Assembly: GCF_036417845.1 (NCBI RefSeq)
Contig: NC_089980.1
Coordinates: forward strand, 42,220,501 to 42,284,500
Length of the DNA: 64,000 nt
From: Apteryx mantelli
Lineage: Eukaryota > Chordata > Aves > Apterygiformes > Apterygidae
Direction of reading: 5' to 3'
Shown here: piece by piece, positions 47,996-64,000 of the stretch
How positions within the stretch are numbered: position 1 is the first letter of the stretch
Layout of the letters: every line of letters starts with the position of its first letter
Made by a program: the position numbers and the translations under genes
Notes under the pieces: model-generated
Told to the model about the DNA's origin: nothing
The model's database searches: none
The model's input: the letters and a program-made list of their open reading frames with translations, nothing else

Positions 47996-50446
47996 GGGTT
48001 CAGGGTCTGAAGTGGTCCAGTCTGGGTCAGACTAGCATGTTGACTGTAGGAGTTGTCTTCAGTTACTAGAGAAACAGTAGTTAACGTAGCTGGGTATTGT
48101 ACCTTTTCCATACCGAGACTATTTCTAACTTTTTTTCTGTCTTGACTTTGAAAGCTTTTAACTTCTCTTCCTGAAACTGCATAAAGATTTTGAGATGATA
48201 ATGAGAGTATTAAGACTGATAAGTAGATCACACTTTGATCCACTAGCAAAGCATATATCAAAGAGAAAAGCAGCATAAGTACTTCTGTTTCTTAGTTATA
48301 AGTGTGCCTCTAGCACAAGCAACATTTCATTAACCAACCAGCTGTACTTTTAAGGAAGCAGAACAATGTGCATGTGGGTTAATCATTTAAATTGTAAGCT
48401 AAAAGAGCCTAAATTTTGGAAATAGGAAATTACTGTAAGCAAATTACTGTCCTTGAAAAGGAAGTTTTGGCATCTATTACATAAAATCATTAAAATATCC
48501 CTCTTGCCTCCCTTCTGTCAGCAAAGGACAACTGTTTCTTTCTCAATCATTTATACCTTCTACAGGACCAGGCTTCCTTACCAATGCCGCTTTAAGAATG
48601 ATGATATGAATCTCCTGCCTCCCTGTTTTCAAGCGTGCATTACAGGGATGAAAAGGACTGGAACAGAAGTGGAGTGTTCCTACAAGAAGGACTAAAATAA
48701 TAAACATGAGAGTGCTTTCCCTCTCAAATATGAACACCTGTCTAAAATAATGGGAAGGAGAAGATCAGAAATCAAGACTGGCCAAAAATGCAGTGTAGTT
48801 TTCAAAAAATAATTTCATGTTAAGATTTTTGAGGTTGGCAATATTTAGAATGTCTTCAGATTTAGTCTGTTAAGGATTGGGTTTTCTAGTAGGGGGACAA
48901 GCAAAAGTGAGGTCTGTATATTTAACTGGGCTTTTCTACTTAAACCTTATTTGTAGTCTAAGAAATTCTTGCAATAAGTCCAGCTGAACCAGCATTTCTA
49001 ACAAAGTAAGCTCCCAGCTTCTAATTCCCTAGCAAAAGTAAAGCTGTACAGAGCTTACAGACAGTCCACAGGCACTCAGGCGGCAGTGTTTTCCTGATGG
49101 GAATGAAAAATAGATGATTTGTTCTGCCTGTGCACGTTTGTCAGAAAAGATTCAGATGTAAGAATTTGTGGAAGTATAAGCAGCAAGCAGAGCTGTGGAT
49201 TGATCAGCTTTCACAACTGTTGTCATTGACACCTTTGGTACAAGGATGGAAGGTCAGACCTGTGGAGTCTAGTGTTGTGGTGGTTGAAAAACAAACTGAA
49301 AGAGATTTCTTCCTTCCTGCAGAGAAGCGACTACTTTGAAACTAGTACTGCTGTTTTATCAGGGTTAAACAGATGCTTTCTGAGCGCTGAAGTCGGCCAC
49401 TCTAACTCCTTTATATTCTGTAACCCCTACATTGCCTGGATTGTTTTGAGAGAGCTACTTATCTAACCACAAAGCCATTCAGATCCAGAAGTGAAGTAGA
49501 TAGTTCAGAGACTGGTGGAGAAATCATGCTGCCAAGGAAGGCTGCTCCTGCTTAGCAGCTGTGGTGTTAGCACAGCTGGAATCAAAATTGTTTTTGCTGC
49601 TAATGGCTGAAGTTGGGCCTCTCCCCAGATACCCTTTGCTGTCTTGGCTGATCTGTTTGCTGAGGTTTTCTTCCCTCTGTTTTCTGCACCTCATGTGTCT
49701 GTCTTTAAAATGCTTTCATAAAAAAATGTTTTGAGGAGAGATATTTGGATTATTTAACATTGTAGCTGACTATTTCTAAACACCTTGCTAGAGCTATTTC
49801 TAAATACTGTGCTGGATGAACTCCTACTGTTGGTGTTGACCCAGAGCCAGGGAGATGATGGTCACAGCTGTGTGTGTTTCTGCCCAGTCCCTTGGCATCA
49901 TCCCGTATGTGCTAATTTTAGTATTTCTGGAGCTCTCTCAGGTCTATCTTACTCCAGATGGAAATTGTGAGTTTTGCTCAGTAAGTGTAAATATCAGTTA
50001 ATGTGTAATTTTGTCCATCTCCTCATTCTACATCTTAAATTTATGTCAAAACTTTATTTAATCCTTTATCTACTGCAGTCTATCATGACTAGCCAGAATG
50101 ATTTTGACTGGAGGTGCAATTTTGAAGCTGATTTATTCCCCCCCCCCTCACTTTTTTAACTTGGTAAACACCACTGTATCCAGAAATGGTTTTGTATGTA
50201 CTGTTTCACTGGATATGAAGTTCACTGTACTTGCAGAAATCCTTTAGCTTTCTTCCAGCTTTCTTAGCTGTCTGATAAGTGTCTGCATATGGTTAAATAA
50301 CAAGCATACAGTGGGGGTAGTTAATTTATTTTGCTCCTGTTTTCTGTTTCATTTTGTGATGCAGCTGATGCCTGTCAGAATTATTAAATTGGTCTCCTAT
50401 AAAATGTTAATTTAACTGTTATTTAATAGAGGAAAACAGACCAGAC

Positions 50447-50505
50447 TTGGTGGGGTTTGGATGATGGTGCTTGTGGGTGTTTGTATGTGGTGCCTAAATC
50501 AAGCA
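50447..50505. repeat. Short dispersed repeat, copy A (intron 1)
   Basis: TTGGTGGGGTTTGG followed by GATGGTGCTTGTG, TGTTTGTATG and TGCCT matches, with few changes, a segment at 52110-52164 in the next intron. The family is not one I recognise. Confidence 0.7.
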
Positions 50506-51734
50506 TCAACCAGCTGGTTATATGTTGGTGAATTTTTGCTTTTCTGCGATGTTGTGATAAGAGTTGGTTCAGTTTACTGCATGTTTTGCTTCAAGTATTG
50601 AAACATTTTCCAAAAGTAGCTGAGTGGTTCCAGCTGTGCCGTACAGATACAGAAAATAGAGTTAGCATGGTAACTTCAAAGCCATGACCTAATGGCAGAA
50701 GTGGAAGTCCCTGCACTTAGACCTTGCTGTAACCAGCAGTGTTCCGGTGTTGTCTTCAGTGATGTTTTAAAGATGCTTGGTATAAACTTTAACTGTGTTC
50801 TTTTCCAATAGCAACTAGTAATTTGGGATATTTAATTTGATACCTAAATTGGTTCTTTAGGTGGTTTAAGAAGTTCTGGAGGGCAGATATTCAGAGCTTC
50901 CTGAAAATGGTGCCCCTCTAAAAAGATGTTACCCTGGGTTTTAAGAAAACAAAAATTCTAAATAGAAATCATGTTTAAGAAACGATTAATAACAGTTAAT
51001 AGAGAGACTGTTAAAATTCCAAGTCTTTTTATATGGGCTTGAACAGCTGGAATGTTTTGGATTGTAAATTTCTGTTCCAGTCCCACTGCACCCTATATAT
51101 CTGCCATGTTTTTTTCTGAGACAAGATTTCTAGTAGTATTTGGTTGTACAGATTTGAACAAGAAAACCTTGCTGGAAATTGTCTTGAAACAGATATTATG
51201 AAACATACTGTCCATGGCAGAAATCTGTTCTTGTATTGACAGGATGTTATATCTTGAACATGAAACTTGGGATGGAGACGAGCAGAGATGTAGAGTTTCA
51301 TCAACTTTCAGTTCTCTTGCCCTGAACTTCAGGGACTGTCGTGTATAGCTTCAGTTATCTGAAGGCTGTAGTGAGACCATGGGGGTTCTTGGATCATCGA
51401 ACCTAGGAAGCTGAGAGGCATATTTGAAACAAAAGTGTGCCTCATACTCTGCACAAGAAGTCTGAAGCAAATGTGGCAAAGCGGCTATATCTTAAAATAC
51501 AAAGGGCAAATATGTAGTACAGTTCTGTGGAATTAAGTAAGGTGTGAAAATTAAGCATTAAGTGGTCAGTTTGGGCCATAAAGAGAAGCCATGGGATTTT
51601 TTTGTTGTTGTTCCACTGTTCCTGTGGAAAAATGGGATAGTAATTATCTGTTGAGTTCAAAGTTAATATTTATACAGCAAGCTGATAGTGAAGATAACTA
51701 TTCAAATATTTTGCACCTTTTTTTTTCCTCTCAG

Positions 51735-51867
51735 GAATTGCCAAGCTCAGGAAAAGGACATTTCCTCCTGGAACATGCTGTTCCCTTCTCTGCTTTCTTG
51801 ACAGACAGCTTTGGGCGTCAGCACAACTACTTGCGAATTTCTTTGACCGAGAAATGCAACCTCAGGT
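51735..51867 (+). CDS. MOCS1: MOCS1 coding exon 2 (start of radical-SAM domain)
   Basis: Encodes residues 46-89 plus the first base of codon 90. The acceptor is a T-rich tract ending in CAG at 51732-51734; the donor is GTAAGT at 51868. The exon starts in phase 0, matching exon 1, and ends in phase 1. A poorly conserved linker leads into the hallmark opening of the MoaA/MOCS1 family, with the blocks [22 protein letters not shown] and the first cysteine (Cys86) of the CX3CX2C motif. These cysteines bind the 4Fe-4S cluster that cleaves S-adenosylmethionine. The donor splits Cys90: the exon gives T and exon 3 gives GT. An alternative donor two bases earlier would break the frame to exon 3, so 51867 is the supported end. 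Confidence 0.96.
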
Positions 51868-52561
51868 GTAAGTGTCTGTTTTCTTTCTTGCCCTAAACTC
51901 TTATGGAGAAGCAGATAGAACCATGTTGTGCAAAGAACTGAGTTAAGGTCCTTCTTGTGTTGGCCCTGTGCTATGTTTCTTGTGTTGTGGAAGTAATGAT
52001 AAAAATACTTAGAGACTGATTTTCAGCTGAACTGCCAGTGGGGTGGGGAAGCAGGAGCAAGAGGAGGGGTCTGCCAGAGACTGATGAGATGACAGTTCCC
52101 ATGCCAGCATTGGTGGGGTTTGGGTGACGGTGCTTGTGAATGTTTGTATGCCACTGCCTGAAACGTGTGATAAGCACGAGAGCTCACACCCAGGCAAGTT
52201 CTCTGCATTTGCACAATTATGCCTGCAAAGTTTAGGACTGGCAACGTTCTCATGCTTGCCAGGTCAGTTTGTCTATGTTTTGAGTTCAAGTTAGATAGCA
52301 GGAAGATTAGCCTTTCCTCCCAAGTGTGGATCCATTGTAATTTTGAGATTCATCAAATTAGTATTGTTTTTCTTATGAAGGAAGCCAGCAAATTGTTGGT
52401 AGATTGCTTGTTAATTTTGTGTATGATCTATCTGCATTTCGGCAAGGCAGACTCATTGACTCTCATTGAAGGCAGTTGCACTTGGTGCATTTTGCCTGTC
52501 AGTCTTAGATTGACTGTTGCTGATTCTTTCTTGGCATGTATTTCTGGATTCTTTGTTTCAG
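51868..52561 (+). other. MOCS1: MOCS1 intron 2
   Basis: 694 bases, donor GTAAGT and acceptor TTTCAG, phase 1. It holds the second copy of the short repeat shared with intron 1 (near 52.11 kb). An open frame starting at 52219 runs into exon 3 in the correct frame, but this looks like chance because exon 2 joins exon 3 cleanly. Confidence 0.9.
52110..52164. repeat. Short dispersed repeat, copy B (intron 2)
   Basis: TTGGTGGGGTTTGGGTGACG followed by GTGCTTGTGAATGTTTGTAT pairs with copy A at 50447-50505. The copies lie 1.66 kb apart, in the same orientation, on either side of exon 2. Confidence 0.7.
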
Positions 52562-52729
52562 GTCAGTACTGTATGCCAGAGGAAGGTGTTCAGCTGACCC
52601 CTAAATCAGAGCTACTAACTACTCAGGAGATAATCACCCTAGCCAGGCTGTTTGTGAAAGAGGGTGTAGAGAAGATCCGACTGACAGGAGGAGAGCCGCT
52701 CATCCGGCCCGATGTGGTTGATATTGTGG
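52562..52729 (+). CDS. MOCS1: MOCS1 coding exon 3 (Fe-S and SAM motifs)
   Basis: Encodes the rest of Cys90 through Val145 and the first base of codon 146. The acceptor is TTTCAG ending at 52561 and the donor is GTGAGT at 52730. Joined to exon 2 it completes C86-x3-C90-x2-C93 followed by MPEEGV, the N-terminal 4Fe-4S binding loop of MoaA-type radical-SAM enzymes. It continues through helix-forming sequence to [11 protein letters not shown]; the GGEP motif (132-135) is the SAM-binding segment of the family. In the pathway this enzyme, with the MoaC-like activity, turns GTP into cyclic pyranopterin monophosphate. Length 168 bases with phase 1 on both sides, so skipping it would keep the frame but remove two cluster cysteines and the GGEP motif. 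Confidence 0.97.
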
Positions 52730-54769
52730 GTGAGTTGCAAACAAACAAACTGTTTCAAAGTGGCTATATATGGATCCAAGAACAATGCTTATAACTATCT
52801 ACTGATATAGTCCAACAACCTGAAGAATTATTATATGTAACATGACAGTACTTTCTCCCAGTATTGTGAAATGTAACATAGTTCCCTCCAGAAAACTCTC
52901 AGTTCTGCTCTCCTGCTTGGATGGAACTTCTGTCGCTTCATACTGCAAGAGTTAAACTTAATGTTGTCTTTATATTCAGCATCTACTAGAATAGCTTGCA
53001 GTAACACAGCATTGAAGTGAAAAATCAGGGATCGATGTGACCAAGTCCTCACTGGGAAGGAACAGGTGATACTCACAAGCTAGAGGACAAAAGAGGTATT
53101 TTTTTTGATAACAGATGTCGTCTGCTCATCTGTGGTTAGTCATGAATCCAGAATCATGAATGCCCATGCTTATACAATTATTGCTGAAAACTATAACTTC
53201 AATGGGAGGTAAATTACTGGCAAATTCTTTGAACCCTATCTCCTTTTAATTGGCATGTGTTGATTGATTGTGCCAGTTTTGTCTTGAGCCAGCTGCTTTT
53301 CTTCCCCCCATCCAAAGTCTGGTATGTTATGGATGTTACAACAACTTGGTGTTTTAGATGTATTAACTCTATGTAGGCAGGAATTTAGTAGCTACCTATT
53401 GATATAGTGAGCTTTGCTGTGGAAAACAGTTGGTCTCTTTGCTCCAGGTCTATTTTGTTCAGGAATTAGAAGAGTTTTTGGTCTTTTCTAATGGAAGCAG
53501 CAGAACAGTCTAGTATATAGAGCTGACCTGCTTAGAGCTGGAAGAAGAATGGCTGGAGTGAGCTGTCTTGGATTCTGCTTGAACCTTTGTTATGAGGAGT
53601 CCTGAAACTGTACTAATTTCATATGTTTGGAACTCTGTGGAATACCATTCTCAAGGGCATTTTGCCCATGCATGGTAGCTATTTGTATTTATGATTGAGA
53701 GAACTATGTGCCTTTCAAGAAACCTGGTGCTTATGTTTCTCTCAAGAAGGCGTTCCCTATCTCCAGTAATAAAAGATGTAATTATTTTTAGCTGGCTTTT
53801 GCCAGACAGAAGGGGAGTAATAGGTTGTGTTTTTAAAAACTAGTAAAGCTTTTTAAGCTTGGCATATAGTGAATAAAAATGAATTGAAATCAATAACATC
53901 ACCAGTTCAGTGCAGAATTTTCTTTCCTAGTTTATGTACCTTTTTGATTTATCAGTGGTAGCTGATTGCTTTTTATACCCAAATGCTGTCCGCTGTGATG
54001 TTTAGGGTATAGGTCGAAGTAGCCAGTTCACTGCGAAATAGTCTTACATTGCTGCGATTCTGAAGTAATTGCGAAGGATAGAAGCTTGTTTTGTATGTTT
54101 TATTGTAGTGATATAATTCTCAAAGGCTTGTTTTTTGTAGCTAAAGGAGGGAGATGGATCTTTTTGAACCACCGGACTTTCATTATTCTGCTTGTATTCT
54201 TGCTCGCAGCTGAACTTTGGCAGCTTCAGAATGGTTATTTTAGTGGAGGTCAAGAAAGTAGTCATCTTGGGATCAAGACAAGGGATGTTAAGATGATTGT
54301 CCTGTTGCATTAGCTCATTGTGTCCCAAAGTTGTATTAGCCTGGCTGTAATATACGTATGTATGTATATATTTTTTTATATCTATATATCATTATATATG
54401 ATCTTCTTAGCACAAGGTCATTAAGAAACTATTCCAGAACTGGATATCTCAAACTCTGAAAATTTCTACTTTGTAATAGTACTTCTGGAAAGAAAATGCT
54501 TATCTTGTAGACTGAGGTCATTGCAATGTACTGACAGCAACCAACAAAAATGTTTATTCCATCCTGTACCCCAAAGATGAGAGCTGTGCTTGTCTAGGAG
54601 GACCTTTCCTGGCAATAAATTCCTTACATGAGCTGCAACCTTAGGCCAAAAACTGTTTTTATACTGGGTACTTTCTGCTTCTTGGGCAAGAATTGAAGAA
54701 GCAAAAATGGTGTTGATTCAGGAGCAGGAGAATTATGGGAATTGTGACTCCTTCAGTAAGCTGGTGTTT

Positions 54770-54791
54770 AAAAAAAAAAAAAAAAAAAAAA
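54770..54791 (+). repeat. A-run of 22
   Basis: Uninterrupted A homopolymer in MOCS1 intron 3. The DNA just before it does not look like a known SINE or a processed gene copy. Confidence 0.95.
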
Positions 54792-56240
54792 CTTCGCTAG
54801 AGTAGGAAGAAGCCAAGATACATTCAGAAGTTCTGCTTGATTTCTCTCTTAATGTGATTCCATTAATATATTTGTATTCAGTATTTGCACTGAAATATGA
54901 GCTGCAGTGGATTAAAGGGATACTGTTTTACTGTACTCTGAAAAGCCTATTTGTGATCGCATAGCTGGAAGAAGTTGCTCTGCTTGGATTTTGGATTCTT
55001 TACAATAGAAGTTTTGAGTTCTTCAGGATTTCTGAAACAATCTGGGATAGAAAAGTTAATAGCACCTGGTTTACATGCTCATATTTCATAACTACCAGTG
55101 TTTGGTCTATTAATTCCTTATTTAGTGCCAACTTGCACTTGTGGGATTACTTTGTTTAGTTTAATATCTGCATCCTCTTTGAAATATGTTTCCATTGTTA
55201 AGATGTCATTACCCTGGTCAGGTCTTAGTGACTTCAACAAGCCTGCTGATCAGGTCATTATAGAGTGTTTTCACACGCATGTTTTCATGACTCTGTGATC
55301 TAGATTTCTTTTTTTTGTGGGGTGCAAGAGTTGCAAAATATTCTATACTATTAATTATACATTGCAATGCATGAATTGTTTCTTCTGGAGATTCATTGGA
55401 AACTGTTAGTATTTGCCCAAAATGAGTGCCTCCATCCTAACTCCAATCTCATGGCTATTTTAAGGAGCATGGTGAACTCTGATGTTGTTTGAAAATAGTT
55501 TAGCTAGCAAATAGTGTTAGGAGATAACATTTTTGAAAGACTGAAGGCACACTATATTTGGAAGAAAAAAAAAAAGGTTAGTAAATGCTTACTGTGGTCT
55601 TCATTTATTTAATATTATACAGGAGAATGTTTCTCTAATTAGCACAGCATCAGCTCTATAATTCCAGACCAAATAAGAAAATCCAGTAATGGTACAGATG
55701 TAGTAGAGCCAAGTGTTCAGTGACTATGCTATTTAAGTTTTCATAAAAATGGGCATTTAAATGTCAATTTATTTACTTTTAACTCTGCACTACAATAGTC
55801 CATACATATATAAGCATGAAATGATTGAGTTAAAATGGCCTTTCTGATATTTATATGATTCTTGTCCATAAGCATACCTTAAACTGTAAAAGTTAAAGGT
55901 TTCATAGTTGTGTTATTGTCTTGTTTCTAATGTTTCTTACTGCTGGAAGACTCAAATCTCAGCAATATCTCTCCTTCTAGAAGGTTTATAGAAGCTGGCT
56001 GCAATACCTCACTTGCTGAATAGGGTTGAGGTTTAAGTCAGGTTGGTTTTCAGCAAACTTTTCTCTTACCCATAAATTGTCTATGAAATACCAATAAAGT
56101 TCATGAATATTAATCATAGAGAGATTATTACTATGACATTTTCCTACTACTTTGAGTCAAACTTTTTTTTTTCTCTCAATGAACATATGTAATCTGAAGG
56201 TACTGTAGAAGAGACCAGGTTAATTAATGTCTATTTATTC

Positions 56241-56588
56241 AGAGGCCTGCTGCAGAGGGCCTGCACTGCCTGCGCTCGAGGGTGTCGAGAGGATGGGACC
56301 AGACTCTTTTCAGTGGTGCCCAGCGACAGGACGCGAGGCAACGGGCACAAACTGAAACACAGACAATTCCATCTGAACATGAGGAAAAACTTTTTCACTG
56401 TGAGGGTGACAGAGCACTGGAACAGGTTGCCCAGAGAGGTTGTGGAGTCTCCTTCTCTGGGGATATTCAAAACGCGCCTGGATGCAATCCTGTGCAATGT
56501 GTTCTACGTAACCATGCTTGAGCAGGGGGGTTGGACTAGATGATCTCCAGAGGTCCCTTCCAACCTCAGCGATTCTGTGATTCTGTGA
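56241..56588 (+). mobile_element. CR1 LINE, 5'-truncated, 3' end intact
   Basis: The tail ends with TTGGACTAGATGATCTCC, a CCCTTCCAACCT block and two ATTCTGTG-type octamers, the hallmark of avian CR1 3' ends, which lack poly-A. Upstream, the + strand still reads the C-terminal part of the CR1 reverse-transcriptase polyprotein, with [20 protein letters not shown] visible (in the open frame 56313-56543), and only the last few hundred bases of the element are present. It sits in MOCS1 intron 3 in the same orientation as the gene. It is the youngest transposon I recognise here. The 5' boundary is approximate; CR1 insertions usually make no clear target duplication. Confidence 0.95.
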
Positions 56589-59067
56589 CATAAACTGTGA
56601 CTCAGCAGCTAACACTTGCTGAAAGCTAAATCGTGTCCTGGTGACTGCTGAAAACATATGTTTGAGACTTTTCTGAAGCAGTTGATAATGGATAATGGAA
56701 TATAGAATCTATCTCCTTTGGGATATTCCAAGTTTAAATTAGCACTGGACTTTAACTGTGTGATAGCTGTTTATTGTCTTCTGAGAGATAGAGGCTTGTA
56801 CAGGAATGGACTGACAAAATCATTTTTCTTTTTTTGGGGGGAGGGAGCCTTTTCATAGGAACATACAAGTTTCAGGAGCAAAGTGGTGCAGGGTAGACTT
56901 GTTAATTCATATATGAGGAGGTAAAGTTTCCTTTCTAGCCTCAAGCAGGGGAAATACAAGTGAGGAAACTGTTGAAAGAGTATTTGCAGGAAACTCAGCA
57001 ACTTTAGGGGGATGCTTGTGATCCTAAAGGAAAAGTAAATGTAAAAGTGTTTACTTGTTTGAGCCTGATTGTTAGTCTCTTCCTTCATGCTATTGAATTA
57101 CAGCATGCGTTCTGTTTCCTATTTTACTTAATAGTTTTTATCAGTTGCCTTCACTTGTGCTGATTGTTGCTAAAGCAATGACCAAAGATAAGCAAACGGA
57201 CTCTATACAGGACAAGGTGTGTTACAAAATTATGAAATCCTTTTAACCTCTATTGAATTTAGAGGTCAATGAGCCAAAAATCAGGGGACTACAAATGTTC
57301 TACTTCTTAGTTTGTGCAAGTAATGCAGAGTGTACTAACTAGTCCTCCTTAACTTGCTGGTGTTTAGTATTAAGTCTCCATCTCCAATTTCTCATACTTG
57401 GGTTCTGTCCAGCTGTTGTTACAGATGGTTCCCCATATTAGTGGATTCCCAGTGCTTTGTCGTGTATCTTGTCCTGTTATCTGAGGAAGAAAAAACATTG
57501 ATCAGAGCAGCTGTCTGCACTAATTGACCTAATCAGCTGGTGCTTTTTTTTTTTTTTTTTAACAATAAAAGCAGTGGTGTTCCTATGCTTTCCCCCAGCT
57601 GCTGGTTGCAGTGTGTATCCCCTGCTCTCAAAAAGGCTAGGCTGCTAGTGGTAGCTAGTGTTAAAACAGTTTTTGGCAAACTTGAGCCCAGTAGTGCTTA
57701 GCCTCTACGAAAAGGTTATTGTTGGTTTGCGGGGAGGGTTTTGAGAAGTGAGTAGAAGAATGCTAGAAAAATTCAGCTCTTAGTAAAAACTTTTTCTTTT
57801 GTTATAGTCTCAGGTTTCACATATCTTTACAGGGCTCTTAAGTCATGTTACAAATTGCTGCTTTTGTAAGCTTCAGCATCTCTGGTGTGATCCTGTTTCT
57901 TCCATTCCTGAGTCCTTGGCTGAGCTTGGGGTGAATATCTTCAGAACAGCTGGGAAGGGAGATAAAGCAGAAGCGAATCCATTATCAGCATGAAGGAATA
58001 GGAGTAAAATAGGGAGGAAAGATGGGACTATGAGACACTTGTACTGTAACTCAAGCCGTCTCAAGAATAAGGGTTCTTAAGATATTTCTCAACTAATTAG
58101 GGTGCAGGCTATGAAAAAATAGAGAAGGGAAAATAAGAGAGAATGACTTTACTGTGGTTCTGCTTCTGCAAGTGGTTTATGGTGTTTTCTTTTTTCTGTT
58201 TGTAGTGATAACCAGAGGTTTGAAGCCTGCCCTCTGGAAATCTAGTATGGTGGTATAGTGAGGATTTCTGCATTTGGCTTATGAGGAGGCAGCTGTTTTC
58301 TAAATTTTAACCTCATGATAGTAATGATTTCTTATGTGGTTTTCTTTTGTTAGCCATTTTTGAGTGTCCTGCATTAGCCCTCCTCAGTTGGCTGGGGTAC
58401 TAATGTCGATGGTGGAAAGATTTCCATTGACAAGTGGAAGTACTTTTGTCTCCTGCAAGCTGTTACCTCAGATTCTCTGTATGGCTCTGAAATGTTGATC
58501 TTTCTCTGTCTAACTAGGAGTATATGTGGTGGTTCTTTCAGTAGTTAAAATCAGTCCTGCTGGCAGCTACTGCTGGGTTAAAACTGATTTTTCTAAAGCA
58601 CAGCAGGATTAATGTTGCTATATAAATGCAGGTGGTTCAGGTGTCAGGTGCAGAAGTGATGGCTAGCTGCTTATTATTATTACAGAACAAAGAATTCAGT
58701 TTGCCAAGCTAGATTGAAAAAAGAAGGGAAATAGAAGCTACATAGAATCAGAGGCCTTCTTCCAAAAGCAAAGTAGCTATTTACTCTAATAAGTGGAGAC
58801 CAAAATTAGCGTGTATTTTCAGTGTTGTTCATAACCACTTTTGCTTGCAACAAACTACTGTCTTCTATATCTCTTGAAATGGATTCATGCTAAAACATGG
58901 CTCTTAAAGCAGTACGGCTGGAAAGAGGATGAAACTCTGAAGTGGCCATGTTTTCCTCACATCTTTAATGACTTTTTTTGTTTTGCAAACATTCTTTTGG
59001 GTTTTCTGTGTAGCTTACAGTGGAATTCCTTCCTCTAAAGTATTCTTTTTTTCTTTTCATTTCCTAG

Positions 59068-59232
59068 GTCAACTGTATAAGCTAGAAGGGCTGAAAAACA
59101 TTGCTGTCACAACCAATGGGATCAACTTAGCCAGGCTGCTGCCCAGGCTGAAGGAGGCAGGACTGAATGCCATCAACATTAGCCTGGATACTTTGGTCCC
59201 AGCTAAATTTGAGTTCATTGTCCGGAGGAAAG
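59068..59232 (+). CDS. MOCS1: MOCS1 coding exon 4 (radical-SAM barrel core)
   Basis: Encodes residues 146-200 plus one base of codon 201. The acceptor is TTTCCTAG ending at 59067 after a pyrimidine-rich tract; the donor is GTATAG at 59233, weaker than the others in the gene. Family-typical blocks are [13 protein letters not shown] (159-171), then AINISLDTL (180-188) and the FEFIVRRKG junction that runs into exon 5. These are beta strands and helices of the partial TIM barrel shared by MoaA proteins. At 165 bases and phase 1 on both sides, its removal would preserve the reading frame, as with exon 3. Conservation relative to mammalian MOCS1 looks very high through this exon. Confidence 0.97.

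Positions 59233-64000
<4,768 letters not shown>

Larger units (their letters stand above)
42847..51734 (+). other. MOCS1: MOCS1 intron 1
   Basis: About 8.9 kb with GTGAGG donor and CAG acceptor, phase 0. The first 400 bases are CpG-island sequence with the 40-bp tandem repeat; the rest is AT-rich. It contains a MIR-like SINE in antisense near 47.9 kb, a C-run near 50.15 kb and one copy of a short dispersed repeat near 50.45 kb. Short open frames, for example 44461-44796, lack recognisable domains. I see no further exon. Confidence 0.85.
52730..59067 (+). other. MOCS1: MOCS1 intron 3
   Basis: About 6.3 kb, donor GTGAGT and acceptor CCTAG, phase 1. It contains a TA-rich low-complexity patch near 54.35-54.40 kb, an A-run of 22 at 54770-54791, the best-preserved CR1 of the window (about 56.24-56.59 kb) and a T-run at 57545-57560. 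No other coding signal is visible. Confidence 0.9.

Noticed and set aside
52219..52794. A 191-codon frame that runs from intron 2 through exon 3 into intron 3
   Set aside because: Only the exon 3 part resembles MOCS1. Exon 2 joins exon 3 with correct phase and completes the Cys motif, so the upstream part is most likely intron.

Overview
The window is nuclear DNA from a vertebrate, most likely a bird. The clearest species clue is a CR1 retrotransposon tail at about 56.24-56.59 kb that ends in two ATTCTGTG-type octamers, the form typical of bird CR1. Much older CR1 and MIR copies, sparse repeats, long introns and a GC-rich CpG-island promoter in AT-richer DNA fit this. A crocodilian or turtle is less likely but not excluded.

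The only gene I can support is MOCS1 (molybdenum cofactor synthesis 1), on the + strand and cut off by the right edge. I see five coding exons: 42712-42846, 51735-51867, 52562-52729, 59068-59232 and 63566-63627. Together they give 663 bases, an uninterrupted 221 codons, with GT-AG junctions and matching phases at all four complete introns. The protein has an arginine-rich, acid-free N-terminus that looks like a mitochondrial presequence. The MoaA-type radical-SAM domain follows, with its CX3CX2C iron-sulfur motif (residues 86, 90, 93) and a GGEP motif (132-135). The rest of the MoaA domain and any MoaC-like part lie beyond base 64000.

Layout: 1-42.0 kb is intergenic DNA with no supportable exon. 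It holds ancient CR1 fragments, one clear MIR SINE, several copies of an old inverted-repeat family, and TG/TA microsatellites with a 64-base strictly alternating purine-pyrimidine run. By human synteny (LRFN2 upstream of MOCS1) it may be the LRFN2-MOCS1 interval, but nothing here proves that. At 42.03-43.23 kb lies the CpG island with a ZNF143/Staf-type motif, an inverted CCAAT box and exon 1, followed by a 40-bp GC-rich tandem duplication in intron 1. From 43.2 to 64 kb is the body of MOCS1, with introns of about 8.9, 0.7, 6.3 and 4.3 kb; intron 3 carries the youngest CR1.

I found no bacterial-type operon, CRISPR array, tRNA, rRNA or clearly novel system. The items most worth a second look are the MOCS1 promoter with its palindromic tandem repeat, the in-frame upstream ATG and GCG-repeat start, and the dispersed old repeats.
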